Below, one piece after another: positions 31,409 through 38,658 of a stretch of DNA of 51,771 bases. The translations under genes were made by a program, and so were the position numbers. Source of the stretch: a virus; IMG/VR virus record IMGVR_UViG_3300010885_063635, positions 1 to 51,771 of that record, one strand, 5' to 3'. The notes under the pieces were generated by a model. The model was not told the DNA's origin, did no database searches, and was given only the letters and a program-made list of their open reading frames with translations. Numbering within the stretch: the first letter of the stretch is position 1; each line of letters starts with the position of its first letter.

Positions 31409-31790
31409 GGCGCATCCTGGAAATTTCTACGGCTTCTTCATCACTAAACACAGGCACAGCATTTGACTTGTGCATGGTGGCAATGCCCTTGACCTTGGTA
31501 CCTGTGTACACCTTGGCCGGAGCCAGTGTAGCATTGCCACCAGTGTCGCGTGACGGAATATGATGTGTGTTGGTACGGCCCACAGGTGTGGTCAGTTTGT
31601 AATCCAAGGCAGGTGCCTTCAAGGCACGAGCTCGTTTCTTTTCTTCTGCTTCTACACCTTGACGTTTACACAGTTCTCGCCAGCTTTCTTCCAACTCACG
31701 TGCCTTTCTTGCTTCATCAGCGTTGCGAAATTTGACCTTGCCGCGCTTTTTACCGGTCATGCTGAGCCACGGGCCTTCAAGATGCATCAT
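31401..31790 (-). CDS. T4-like conserved basic protein, 129 aa
   Basis: Starts MMHLEGPWLSMTGKKRGKVKFRNADEARKARELEESW and ends MHKSNAVPVFSDEEAVEISRMRR. This arrangement (basic helix, Pro-rich middle, terminal motif with KSNAVPVF) is found in phages of several proteobacteria with no assigned function. It follows a consensus sigma70 promoter by 33 nt. A GGAGTA site precedes the ATG, and a nine-codon upstream frame ends inside its start codon. Confidence 0.7.
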   Translation of the reverse strand: MMHLEGPWLSMTGKKRGKVKFRNADEARKARELEESWRELCKRQGVEAEEKKRARALKAPALDYKLTTPVGRTNTHHIPSRDTGGNATLAPAKVYTGTKVKGIATMHKSNAVPVFSDEEAVEISRMRRG

Positions 31791-31816
31791 TGCAGTACTC
31801 CAAAGTTTACAATCAT
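31787..31816 (-). other. Possible nine-codon leader minicistron
   Basis: The ATG at 31816 is 6 nt after TATAAT, i.e. at the predicted +1. It encodes MIVNFGVLQ and stops in the overlap with the start of the 129-aa gene, which could couple its translation. Confidence 0.35.
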
Positions 31817-31822
31817 GTGACT

Positions 31823-31851
31823 ATTATAGCACAACCGCAATTATTGGTCAA
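31823..31851 (-). promoter_or_regulatory. Consensus sigma70-type early promoter
   Basis: TTGACC, 17-nt spacer, TATAAT on the minus strand. It matches the early promoters of the 36-41 kb region and drives the genes from 31790 downwards. Confidence 0.8.
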
Positions 31852-32163
31852 TTAACGAAAAAGTATTAAGGCCATTAACCCTGCTTGCACTATAAACCCC
31901 ACACCAATTGTGATGATGTTCAGGGTGTCTCGTAATACAATAGCCCGCAGGAACAGCAGTACAAGCCCGGCCCAAAGAAACGCCACCACATCCAGACTGG
32001 GCACTCGATCACTGAGCCCGGTCATCAAGGCCAGCAAGGTAGGAAAGGTAGCACAGTGCAACACAATGGCTGCCAACCAGCCCAGGGTGTCTGCCGAAAT
32101 CCTACTCAGATGATTGGTCACGAAATCACGGATGATCTGCAGGTTAAAGGGCCAGTTGTTCAT
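31852..32163 (-). CDS. Three-TM membrane protein, 103 aa
   Basis: After an amphipathic N-terminal helix come three hydrophobic helices at about residues 26-48, 58-74 and 81-101. The sequence ISADTLGWLAAIVLHCATFPTLLALMTGLSDRVP resembles a small membrane protein common in T4-like marine phages. Function unknown; holin or membrane-remodelling roles are possible. It overlaps the SleB-type hydrolase stop by 4 nt, so the two may form a second lysis-type pair. Confidence 0.65.
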   Translation of the reverse strand: MNNWPFNLQIIRDFVTNHLSRISADTLGWLAAIVLHCATFPTLLALMTGLSDRVPSLDVVAFLWAGLVLLFLRAIVLRDTLNIITIGVGFIVQAGLMALILFR

Positions 32164-32723
32164 GAACGTTCTCCATAAAATATATGATGTCCGATTTTTT
32201 CAATTCGGGGTTTGCGCCAGTTGGGATTTACATAGTCGGCATGGTAGTACAGGGCATCTTTCATGCTGGGCAGGCGGAAGTTTTCCAACAGCACTTTTTT
32301 GGCCACCAGTTCGCTTTCTTGCCATAAGGGTTGATACACTGCTCGGGTCTTGTGTGTGTTTTCGCACAGCCAACTAAATTGGCAAACTACCCGTTCGTAG
32401 AACACATTCTTTTGATAGACCACACCGCAAACTGTGTCAGCAAAGCGGCCCGACTCCACACGATTCATAGTGACCTGTGCCACTGCCACTTTGCCTTCAA
32501 ACGGCTCCGAAGCAGCTTCCCAGTAGATGTTGCGAGTCAAGCAATCCAGTTGTCGCAGTCGTTCTGCGGCACTCACATGACCAATCATATTGGCGTTGTT
32601 TTGAGTACGCAAGTCATTTAGCCGTTGTACTGTGACTTGAAACACTATCATGACCACACACAACAATCCAATGGTTTTTAAAACCATGCTGCTAATACCA
32701 AACTTATTAATACTTGTTGTCAA
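32160..32723 (-). CDS. SleB-type cell-wall hydrolase
   Basis: A 187-aa protein with an N-terminal membrane anchor (about residues 15-32) and a Hydrolase_2/SleB domain: CLTRNIYWEAASEPFEGKVAVAQVTMNRV, FADTVCGVVYQ, CQFSWLC and DALYYHADYVNPNW. The family includes spore cortex lytic and phage lysis or virion-associated peptidoglycan hydrolases; the catalytic acid is the Glu in YWEA. The TTG at 32723 is chosen as start because a strong AAGGAG lies 6 nt upstream; the nearest ATG (32687) lacks a ribosome site. It is a second wall-degrading enzyme beside the GH19 endolysin. Confidence 0.88.
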   Translation of the reverse strand: MTTSINKFGISSMVLKTIGLLCVVMIVFQVTVQRLNDLRTQNNANMIGHVSAAERLRQLDCLTRNIYWEAASEPFEGKVAVAQVTMNRVESGRFADTVCGVVYQKNVFYERVVCQFSWLCENTHKTRAVYQPLWQESELVAKKVLLENFRLPSMKDALYYHADYVNPNWRKPRIEKIGHHIFYGERS

Positions 32724-32739
32724 TATTTTCTCCTTGGCG

Positions 32740-33090
32740 CTATACTGAGCGCATCAGCGGCATCCCCAATTGGGCACATTGACGGTGGTAGATGATTGGA
32801 CAGGAGACCTCGGTCTTCTTTGCCATACTCTTTGGGAGTCTCATACTGCAAGACTGCCCAAACCATTTGTCAACGAAGAGGATTTCCGAAGTCCTCTTTA
32901 AAACTGTTGGCTTTGCGGAGCCAACTGATCCGTTGTGGAGTAGATCTCGGGTGTAATCACGTGCTGAGTAATCATTTACCAGCCTGGTTGTTTTTCTACT
33001 CTCTAAGATACTTAGTTTTTGTTGGCCAACAAGTACCAAAAACCATATTCTTTTGACACTTTTTTGACAATAACGGCTTACATTACTCAT
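32740..33090 (-). CDS. Doubtful basic ORF over a hairpin-rich segment, 116 aa
   Basis: An uninterrupted frame from the ATG at 33090, which overlaps the stop of the SGNH gene, down to 16 nt before the SleB gene's start. The product is basic with no recognisable domain (SNVSRYCQKSVKRIWFLVLV at the start). The same stretch contains at least four inverted repeats, so it could be a structured non-coding RNA or leader, with the frame open by chance. Gene overlap at its 5' end and the complete fill of an otherwise 360-nt gap argue for coding. The two readings cannot be separated by eye. Confidence 0.4.
   Translation of the reverse strand: MSNVSRYCQKSVKRIWFLVLVGQQKLSILESRKTTRLVNDYSARDYTRDLLHNGSVGSAKPTVLKRTSEILFVDKWFGQSCSMRLPKSMAKKTEVSCPIIYHRQCAQLGMPLMRSV
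32876..33032 (-). ncRNA. Hairpin-rich segment, candidate structured RNA
   Basis: Inverted repeats within 160 nt: 32876-32898 (7-bp stem), 32906-32925 (7-bp stem GTTGGCT/AGCCAAC), 33003-33015 (CTAAG/CTTAG) and 33019-33032 (perfect 14-nt palindrome). The first two are separated by 7 nt. It overlaps the doubtful 116-aa ORF. No known RNA family is recognised. Confidence 0.3.
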
Positions 33091-33793
33091 TGTTGTTGCC
33101 AATGATCACATCTGACATAAATTTGGCAAATTGCTGGTGGCCGTTGGCTGATAGGTGTCCGGTGCTGTCACAATCCGGGTCATGGGCTTTGGCCCAGGCT
33201 TCCAGTGAAAAATCTTGCAGTTTGTAAATGTTTGGATTGTCTAGTACCCACCGGGTCATGTTCATACTGTACACATGCGGGTAGTTTTGTGCCCGGCAAT
33301 GATGATTGTCAGCCGCTGAAAAAAATCGATAAGTCAACTGTTTTGACTCTAGAAAATTGGCCAGCAGATAAAGATTTGTATAAAAATCAGTCAGGGCTTT
33401 TTCGGGATTGGTGTAGCTTTGGGTCAGCGCTTTGTGTTCTAGTGTTGCTTCGTTGGAATTCAACAGCCAGTCCAGGGTGATCAATTTGGAATCTTTGTTG
33501 AGTTTTTGATCCGGGATCGACGCAGTGATCGATTGATTATTGCCATGATACCACACTTCAACGCGGTGAACAAAAGTCCAGCTGATCAGCACCAGTGGGT
33601 TTTGATACTGAAAACGCAGGCGATCTAGATATTCAATTGAGCTTCTCAGTATGCGTTGATTGCAACAGCCACGCACTGCAAAGTTTTTTACCGGCACATT
33701 GAACTGATCAGCCAACCAATCTGCATAGACTTTTGAACCATTGGACGCAGAATAACTGTCGCCATTGACAAAAATGCAATCAAAATTGTTCAT
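33083..33793 (-). CDS. SGNH/GDSL-hydrolase-like protein, 236 aa
   Basis: Begins MNNFDCIFVNGDSYSASNGS with a genuine GDS nucleophile block (Ser13), followed by NFAVRGCCNQRIL (block II type) and a C-terminal GHLSANGHQQFAKFM that supplies the His. It is related in layout to the proteins at 9954 and 12694. Its ATG overlaps the stop of the upstream gene (ATGA). No signal peptide. Possible esterase or deacetylase acting on a phage or host glycan; no direct evidence. Confidence 0.75.
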   Translation of the reverse strand: MNNFDCIFVNGDSYSASNGSKVYADWLADQFNVPVKNFAVRGCCNQRILRSSIEYLDRLRFQYQNPLVLISWTFVHRVEVWYHGNNQSITASIPDQKLNKDSKLITLDWLLNSNEATLEHKALTQSYTNPEKALTDFYTNLYLLANFLESKQLTYRFFSAADNHHCRAQNYPHVYSMNMTRWVLDNPNIYKLQDFSLEAWAKAHDPDCDSTGHLSANGHQQFAKFMSDVIIGNNNE

Positions 33794-34257
33794 GGTTGTT
33801 GAGTTTGTACTTGTTTGAGTTTTTCCCACATCCGGGCTTTTTCTCGGCACTGCTGTTCCAGGGCTCGGTAGCGTTCACCCAGTTCTTGCAATTCATCCCA
33901 TTCTGCTTCCAGTTCGGGATTGGGTGTCAAGATGTTCAATCGTTCTTCCACTGCTTCCATCCAGGTTTTCATGCTTTTGCCATTAATCTTGATGTCAGCA
34001 TTTTGGCCTTGAATATCTATACTGCCACTTTGGTTGACCACCATTGCAGGGTTCGAACCTGTGGCGAGGAATGGACTGGTGGTATTGGTTGTGTAGGTGT
34101 AACCGGTTCCGCCAAGCACTGTGTTTACTCCAGACACGGTTGGACCAAACGTAGTTGGACTGCTGTAGGTACCAGCGGCAACCCTGGCATTGATCAGAGT
34201 GTTCAATTGTTCTGAAGATTCTTCAAAAATATGTTCAACAATGGTGTTTGTGGTCAT
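33790..34257 (-). CDS. T4-like structural-type protein with coiled-coil tail, 155 aa
   Basis: N-terminal helix (TNTIVEHIFEESSEQLNTL), then a Gly/Thr/Ser-rich segment (SGVNTVLGGTGYTYTTNTTS), a short beta unit (SIDIQGQNADIKINGKSMKTWMEAVEERLNIL) and a charged coiled coil (about residues 105-150). The SIDIxGxxADIxINGKSMxxW unit recurs in T4-like phage proteins of unknown virion role. The ATG is at the predicted +1 of a TTGACA-16-TATAAT promoter, with no ribosome site. Confidence 0.65.
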   Translation of the reverse strand: MTTNTIVEHIFEESSEQLNTLINARVAAGTYSSPTTFGPTVSGVNTVLGGTGYTYTTNTTSPFLATGSNPAMVVNQSGSIDIQGQNADIKINGKSMKTWMEAVEERLNILTPNPELEAEWDELQELGERYRALEQQCREKARMWEKLKQVQTQQP

Positions 34258-34263
34258 GCCGCT

Positions 34264-34291
34264 ATTATACAATCTATACTGAATATGTCAA
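34264..34291 (-). promoter_or_regulatory. Sigma70-type promoter placing +1 on an ATG
   Basis: TTGACA, 16-nt spacer, TATAAT, then 6 nt (AGCGGC) and the ATG at 34257. Confidence 0.75.
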
Positions 34292-34512
34292 ATTGCAATA
34301 TGCCGTTTCAACCAGGTGTCCCAGATCAGCACATTGTCCCAACTGTGCCCCCAGGACACCATAAAAAGACTTAGCGTATTGTGATCATAAATGTGCATGC
34401 GATTGTCTTCTACACGAGCCTGTATATTGCGATTGCTGTTTTTCCATTGGGTCAAGCGATTCTTGGCTTCAGAATCTCGTATGATCACAGTATAAAGAAT
34501 TGTTGGGTTCAT
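34288..34512 (-). CDS. Unrecognised small protein, 74 aa
   Basis: Start at the ATG at 34512, 7 nt after the radical SAM stop. The sequence MNPTILYTVIIRDSEAKNRL followed by a Trp-rich end (VSWGHSWDNVLIWDTWLKRHIAI) gives no family match. It ends just inside the promoter region of the next gene, overlapping the -35 box. Likely co-transcribed with the radical SAM gene and possibly its partner or substrate. Confidence 0.5.
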   Translation of the reverse strand: MNPTILYTVIIRDSEAKNRLTQWKNSNRNIQARVEDNRMHIYDHNTLSLFMVSWGHSWDNVLIWDTWLKRHIAI

Positions 34513-34519
34513 GTGAAGA

Positions 34520-35710
34520 TCAAAAGTCTGGATCAAACTGCCGACAGAGCGTGTAGAACTCAGGAAACGTTTGGCCAAAAATTTCATTGCGATATTCGTC
34601 TTTGGCCCGAGTCCAGAATTTAAAATCTTCCCAATGTTGCAAATTTTCGACCGAGCCCAACATGTTGATTAAGAATTGTATCTTTGAAATGTGTTGATAG
34701 GTTTTTAATTTTTCAATAACCGCTGCTTTTATTACAACTGGTAGATGTGTAATATCGTAATAGGCCGGTCCATGCAAGGTGTTTAAAAAATAAGAAAGAT
34801 CTATTTGGTCCAGGGTGTTCAACAGCTCTGGTAGATAAAATATATTCAAATTGCTCACTGTGCAGATGGCATTGAATTTGACCGGTATGGTCCACGGACG
34901 AGTGCGAATGTCAGTCACATTGGTCAACCAATCCTGCCAAATACCCGGATGTCTAGCATAGGTAAATCGAGCCTCGATGTCGTCCACGCTGAAATTGAAT
35001 TCAAGAGCCTGGAACTGAGACCAGAGTTGATAGTGAGTTTCAGTTGGTGCCACTGTGCCGTTGGTGTTGTAAAACAAAGTGATGTTTTTGCTTTGTCCAG
35101 AATCCACTAGTTTTTGCAACAGTGTCAGGGTAGGAATATCCAGTAAAGGTTCTCCTCCATAAAATTCAATTCTTTGTAAATTTTTTCCCAGGTTGAACAT
35201 TTGATCAATTTGTTGACTGGAAAATTTTATTGGTTTTTTTCGATTGGCAGTGTATCGATTGTTGGGCAAATTGTATTGGTCTTTGTAATACTTGCCCTCA
35301 ACTGCATAAGTTGACGAACTTGCTACACAACAGACTCGGCAACGTAGATTGCAGGTATTGCCTACCATGATATTGATTTGTGTGGGACCTTCTTGATACC
35401 CCGATTTTAAAAATGGCATCAACTCCCCAGGAGCAAATTTTTTAGTGGGCGAAGACAATAATCTTTTTCTTAAACTTTGATTGCCATAATCTTCCTGTTC
35501 CCAACACCGATTGCACACTTGATGTTTTTGGTTGCTGGCAAACGAATTTCTTAAATCATCAAATTCGTCCGAGTTCCACATGCGAATCAGATCAATTGTT
35601 TTTTCTTTCCAAGGTCGGCCGCCGATTTCTGGACAAGGGCTGTAGTTGCCGGTGGGACCAAATGTAACTTGGGTAAATGGTGCAATGCAGAAAAATTTTC
35701 CAGGGTTCAT
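34520..35710 (-). CDS. Radical SAM enzyme with N-terminal auxiliary cysteines, 396 aa
   Basis: Canonical CNLRCRVC (Cys120, Cys124, Cys127), GGEP in IEFYGGEPLLD, NTNGTV and NFSVDDIEARF. The N-terminus FFCIAPFTQVTFGPTGNYSPCPE together with QVCNRCWEQE (Cys8, 26, 66, 69) forms a SPASM-like auxiliary cluster set placed before the barrel instead of after it. Enzymes of this arrangement are found in T4-like cyanophages and marine bacteria, with unknown substrates. A 76-aa and a 74-aa gene flank it closely; either could be a partner. Confidence 0.85.
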   Translation of the reverse strand: MNPGKFFCIAPFTQVTFGPTGNYSPCPEIGGRPWKEKTIDLIRMWNSDEFDDLRNSFASNQKHQVCNRCWEQEDYGNQSLRKRLLSSPTKKFAPGELMPFLKSGYQEGPTQINIMVGNTCNLRCRVCCVASSSTYAVEGKYYKDQYNLPNNRYTANRKKPIKFSSQQIDQMFNLGKNLQRIEFYGGEPLLDIPTLTLLQKLVDSGQSKNITLFYNTNGTVAPTETHYQLWSQFQALEFNFSVDDIEARFTYARHPGIWQDWLTNVTDIRTRPWTIPVKFNAICTVSNLNIFYLPELLNTLDQIDLSYFLNTLHGPAYYDITHLPVVIKAAVIEKLKTYQHISKIQFLINMLGSVENLQHWEDFKFWTRAKDEYRNEIFGQTFPEFYTLCRQFDPDF

Positions 35711-35714
35711 GGTT

Positions 35715-35945
35715 TTAATGTATCAGTTGGTCGGGCGCTTTTGGCAGATTGAATGTTTCTATGTAACGCACAACCTCGTTGTCCATTACTATGCGCTCAT
35801 CATCATACTGCCGAGCAATTTCGTCAGCAATGCCCAGCAACCGCATGAGTCCGCCGGTGTGAATTTGAGTGATTCCTTGGTTATACAGCACCAACAAGAG
35901 ATTGTGTACTGCTGCTCGGACCGTAAAGTCGAGTTCGTCAAACAT
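35715..35945 (-). CDS. T4-like conserved small protein, 76 aa
   Basis: Starts MFDELDFTVRAAVHNLLLVLYNQGITQIHTGGLMRLLGI, a form recurrent in T4-like phages; helical, with an acidic segment (YDDERIVMDNE). Function unknown. It ends 4 nt before the radical SAM start. Confidence 0.65.
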   Translation of the reverse strand: MFDELDFTVRAAVHNLLLVLYNQGITQIHTGGLMRLLGIADEIARQYDDERIVMDNEVVRYIETFNLPKAPDQLIH

Positions 35946-35972
35946 ACAAAATACTTAGCCCAATGGGCCGTA

Positions 35973-36260
35973 TTACGGACGATATCGAGACTCGATTTCG
36001 GTCACTGTGGATGACAGTGTGCTGTTGGTGGCAATTGGTACCAAGGTAGAAACTTTGTCTTGGCAGATTTCTTCGTTACGAAGCGCACGAAACACTCTGC
36101 AATCTTTGTCTTTGACCTGGCTGATTGCGTGATCGGTAATGGTTTTTCCGGTAGTTTCGTTGGTGGCCACACTTGCAAGGCCGACTCCGGTCAGCATGAC
36201 AGGATTGGTCATGCATCCGGTTAGTAAAAAAAGAAAAGATACTGACAGTATCTTGAACAT
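35973..36260 (-). CDS. Lipoprotein, 95 aa
   Basis: Lipoprotein signal MFKILSVSFLFLLTGC with the lipid-receiving Cys at position 16, then MTNPVMLTGVGLASVATNETTGKTITDHAISQVKDKDCRVFRA. The motif GKTITDHAxSxVxxxDCRVxRxL recalls a small outer-membrane-type lipoprotein known in proteobacteria and phages. An ATG at 36260 is preferred to an upstream start. Role unknown; surface exclusion or lysis timing are possibilities. Confidence 0.65.
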   Translation of the reverse strand: MFKILSVSFLFLLTGCMTNPVMLTGVGLASVATNETTGKTITDHAISQVKDKDCRVFRALRNEEICQDKVSTLVPIATNSTLSSTVTEIESRYRP

Positions 36261-36268
36261 GGTGATAT

Positions 36269-36301
36269 ACAAGGGACTTACGGATCAGATCCGGCCCTTG
36301 T
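36269..36301 (-). terminator. Strong intergenic hairpin
   Basis: An inverted repeat with outer arms ACAAGGG/CCCTTGT and an inner CGGATC/GATCCG palindrome, between the genes at 36305 and 35973. No U-rich tract follows, so termination or RNA processing is possible but not assured. Confidence 0.45.
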
Positions 36302-36304
36302 GAA

Positions 36305-36646
36305 TTAGACTGTTGCTTTGTCTGTGGTGGCCACATCTGCTTTGGCAGACTTGATGGCTTTGCCGGAGACCTTGACTTCGCCTTTTTTGGCTACCTTGCT
36401 CTTCTCGGCCAGCTTGTTGGCTACTGCAAAGCCAGCGTCACCAGCGGTGATGCCCTGTTCTTGCAAGTGCTTGAGTGCTTGCAATTTGGTCATTGCCTGA
36501 GGCAATTCAATCAGGTTGATGTTGCTACAACCTGCCTTGTTGAGAATCTTGATGCGAGCCACCAAGTCGTTTGCAAAGCGGACCTTGACGGTGCCATCTG
36601 CGTTGGTTGCGGTACCTGCTACGGTAAAAGTTTTGTCATTTGACAT
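36305..36646 (-). CDS. T4-like conserved protein, 113 aa
   Basis: Begins KTFTVAGTATNADGTVKVRFANDLVARIKILNKAGCSNINLIELP and ends with a Lys/Ala-rich tail. This sequence type is strongly conserved among T4-like marine phages; function unknown. AAAGG lies before the ATG, and a consensus sigma70 promoter 60 nt upstream gives a leader with a short hairpin. Confidence 0.7.
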   Translation of the reverse strand: MSNDKTFTVAGTATNADGTVKVRFANDLVARIKILNKAGCSNINLIELPQAMTKLQALKHLQEQGITAGDAGFAVANKLAEKSKVAKKGEVKVSGKAIKSAKADVATTDKATV

Positions 36647-36704
36647 TGTGTTGCCTTTCTGAGTTGCCTAAAGTTAAGTTACGAAACATGCTGTGCTTCA
36701 GCAT
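36636..36704 (-). other. Possible leader ORF, 22 codons
   Basis: The ATG at 36704 sits 6 nt after TATAAT, at the predicted +1. The frame runs 22 codons and stops 8 nt inside the start of the 113-aa gene in another frame. It may be a leaderless attenuator-like peptide or chance. Confidence 0.25.
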
Positions 36705-36710
36705 ATCCAA

Positions 36711-36739
36711 ATTATACACAAAAACGATATTGATGTCAA
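36711..36739 (-). promoter_or_regulatory. Consensus sigma70-type early promoter
   Basis: TTGACA, 17-nt spacer, TATAAT on the minus strand, driving the 113-aa gene. Confidence 0.8.
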
Positions 36740-36775
36740 CCACTTTGTGTACGATTGGGATTTGATTTGTCCGAA

Positions 36776-36904
36776 TTACTGGGCCAATTCTCGGCTTTGT
36801 TCTTGGATGGTTTGGACGCCTCGGTCAGCAATTCGAGCAATGCCCGAAAAGCCCACAGCCGCCACTACCAATCCCAATACAAAACCAATGATAAATTTAC
36901 TCAT
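36776..36904 (-). CDS. Small membrane protein, 42 aa
   Basis: A 42-codon frame with one hydrophobic helix (SKFIIGFVLGLVVAAVGFSG) followed by an amphipathic Gln/Arg-rich tail. AAGGAAA is correctly placed before the ATG. It lies 9 nt after the 256-aa gene. The GFVxGLVxAxVGFSG pattern resembles a short peptide seen in other T4-like phages. Function unknown. Confidence 0.65.
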   Translation of the reverse strand: MSKFIIGFVLGLVVAAVGFSGIARIADRGVQTIQEQSRELAQ

Positions 36905-36913
36905 GATATTTCC

Positions 36914-37684
36914 TTATAAAACGCTTACACGATTGAGTTGAGTCTGTCCGTCCCTGTGTGCTTTTACAGTGCCACGGACAGTGATGTGTACGCCAGCATC
37001 AAATGGTTCGCGGATGGAAAAGAACACCGTTTCGTTGTTGCTGGTAATAGCAGTTGCGTAGTAAGTGTTCCATTTCTGACTGAAAACACAACGAACAATT
37101 TCCACGTTGATGGTGACCTTGTCACCCACAGCACCTATATAACCAGCAGTTTGATTGATCCTGTCCTGTTCCGCAATGCGTTTCATGGCACGTTCATGAC
37201 TGTTGGGCAAACATGCCACAGTGGCCAATTCCAGTCTGTGCGCCTGCGGAAAGAATCTATCCGTGGTCACAGCAGTGACCTTGATCACACTGCGGTCAAA
37301 GTCTGTGAGACGGTTTTGCAGTGCGCGGAACGTCAGGTCATTTTGCAAGAACTTTAGGCACTGTTCACCTGCCACACGATCTTCGTCAGAGATCATGAAA
37401 GGATTTTCTAGTGCTTCCATCATGATGTTGCGATTGCTCTTGCGTTTGAGTTGCACAGCAGTTGCCGACTCCGAGGGCAGTTCCCATTCATCTTGTTTGA
37501 TGTAGGCACCATTGATGCGTTGTGCATGACATGCCGCACCCCATACATCACTCACACTGTAGCCCCGATGTCCACCACCGGCCGTGCGGCGTGACATCCA
37601 CTTTGGTTGCACAGGACCTTCATCGTCCATGTGACCCAGGCGTTGTATTTCCCGGGGTGTCATATTGGTTACATCCACAAACAT
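36914..37684 (-). CDS. Protein with C-terminal OB-fold-like domain, 256 aa
   Basis: The N-terminal two-thirds include TPREIQRLGHMDDEGPVQPKW, a GGGHRGYSVSDVWGAACHAQ loop and a basic segment (LKRKSNRNIMMEAL). The last 80 residues, GYIGAVGDKVTINVEIVR through FDAGVHITVRGTVKAH, follow the five-strand pattern of an OB fold, suggesting nucleic acid binding. Known T4-like phages have similar early proteins. The ATG at 37684 follows the 63-aa gene by 1 nt. Possible single-stranded nucleic acid-binding early protein; unproven. Confidence 0.6.
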   Translation of the reverse strand: MFVDVTNMTPREIQRLGHMDDEGPVQPKWMSRRTAGGGHRGYSVSDVWGAACHAQRINGAYIKQDEWELPSESATAVQLKRKSNRNIMMEALENPFMISDEDRVAGEQCLKFLQNDLTFRALQNRLTDFDRSVIKVTAVTTDRFFPQAHRLELATVACLPNSHERAMKRIAEQDRINQTAGYIGAVGDKVTINVEIVRCVFSQKWNTYYATAITSNNETVFFSIREPFDAGVHITVRGTVKAHRDGQTQLNRVSVL

Positions 37685-37685
37685 A

Positions 37686-37877
37686 TCAGTCTTTCTTAGA
37701 GCTGAAGCTGCCACGGAACATACCGCCAACCAACATCACGGCCAACCATGTTTCAAAGGTGTAAGGGATTGCCAACACAGGAAACAAGGTGTTCAAGGAC
37801 CAAATGCTCAACAGCGGACCCGCAATGATCACAATCACTACCAGTACCAGCCACAAATATTCGTTGTGTATTTTCAT
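37686..37877 (-). CDS. Small two-TM membrane protein, 63 aa
   Basis: Two hydrophobic helices (about residues 7-27 and 29-54) with a short polar N-terminus and a basic end SSKKD. AAAAAGGAG precedes the ATG, and a repeated sigma70 promoter cassette lies immediately upstream, marking it as an early gene. Possibly a superinfection-exclusion or membrane-takeover peptide. Confidence 0.6.
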   Translation of the reverse strand: MKIHNEYLWLVLVVIVIIAGPLLSIWSLNTLFPVLAIPYTFETWLAVMLVGGMFRGSFSSKKD

Positions 37878-37907
37878 TTCCGACTCCTTTTTCTTTGTAT
37901 GTCCGTA

Positions 37908-37936
37908 TTATAGTATTTGAGCAATTATTGGTCAAA
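37908..37936 (-). promoter_or_regulatory. Repeated early promoter cassette 1
   Basis: TTGACC, 17-nt spacer, TATAAT, then ACGGACATACAAAG and AAAAAGGAG. Shares spacer and leader sequence with cassettes at 38625 and 39019. Confidence 0.85.
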
Positions 37937-38398
37937 CGCATCATATTCCAGTGCTTCGCTCAACAATACCAGGCGTTTGTAAAAAGGATCACGCTCGTGC
38001 ATGCTACCACAGTACCATTGACCATTTTCCATGATGTAGTAGTACTCAGCGCCACAGCCGTCTACACGTTCTAAAAACTCTGCAAAGGTGTGATCAACTT
38101 TGAACTCTGTGTTCTTTTCTTCACGATCACGACCGTAAAATGTACACCAGTGCGGCATGTGCTCATGCTTTTGTTGGAACTCACCAGGAGCTATCCATGT
38201 CATGCTGAACGCATGCTTCTCGCCAATTTCATGTTGCAGGCTTGACATGTCGCCCAGTGCTACCAACTGATTGGCCTTGGCTGAGTCATAGCTTTCTTGC
38301 AAGAACACACCATTGTAGTCCAAGTAGCCGTCATTGTGACAGTAAATGCTTTTGACTTTGTCACCGTGCATGACACCAATTCGACTGCGTGTTCCCAT
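37925..38398 (-). CDS. T4-like conserved protein (GTRSRIGVMHGD family), 157 aa
   Basis: Starts MGTRSRIGVMHGDKVKSIYCHNDGYLDYNG, the signature of a small protein found widely in T4-like and other large phages. Further landmarks are WCTFYGRDREEKNTEFKV and EYYYIMENGQWYCGS. Function is unknown. AGAGGTGG precedes the ATG at 38398. It starts 1 nt before the stop region of the 64-aa gene. Confidence 0.75.
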   Translation of the reverse strand: MGTRSRIGVMHGDKVKSIYCHNDGYLDYNGVFLQESYDSAKANQLVALGDMSSLQHEIGEKHAFSMTWIAPGEFQQKHEHMPHWCTFYGRDREEKNTEFKVDHTFAEFLERVDGCGAEYYYIMENGQWYCGSMHERDPFYKRLVLLSEALEYDAFDQ

Positions 38399-38399
38399 A

Positions 38400-38594
38400 T
38401 TAAGCCACCTCTTTCTGTTGTTGCAAACTCGTATAATCACCAATTAAATCTGCTGGATAATCTTCGTTGTAGCAAAAATAATAACGAGCGGCCTTTAGGC
38501 CTCTTTCTTGCTTCATCACAGCAAAACCAGCATCCAAAATTTCGTTTTCAGTTTTGAGCCCTGAGGGCAGTTGTGTTGCAATACTTGTCATCAT
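38400..38594 (-). CDS. Unrecognised small early protein, 64 aa
   Basis: A 64-aa frame (MMTSIATQLPSGLKTENEIL...) with an AAGGAAAAG ribosome site, following early promoter cassette 2. It ends 1 nt before the next start. Contains the Tyr-rich segment ARYYFCYNEDYP. No family recognised. Confidence 0.6.
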   Translation of the reverse strand: MMTSIATQLPSGLKTENEILDAGFAVMKQERGLKAARYYFCYNEDYPADLIGDYTSLQQQKEVA

Positions 38595-38624
38595 TTGCTT
38601 TTCCTTTTTGCTTTGTATGTCCGT

Positions 38625-38653
38625 ATTATAGCATTTTGGGCATTATTGGTCAA
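38625..38653 (-). promoter_or_regulatory. Repeated early promoter cassette 2
   Basis: TTGACC, 17-nt spacer, TATAAT with the same spacer and leader as cassettes 1 and 3. Confidence 0.85.
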
Positions 38654-38658
38654 CCTTT

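Noticed and set aside
32796-33056. Plus-strand 86-codon frame in the hairpin-rich stretch.
   Set aside because: No ribosome site, no neighbours on that strand, and low-complexity sequence; the minus-strand frame is longer and abuts its neighbours.
34045-34062. GTTCGAACC sequence resembling a tRNA T-loop or an attachment site.
   Set aside because: No acceptor stem, D-arm or anticodon arm can be found around it; it is a palindrome inside the 155-aa coding frame.
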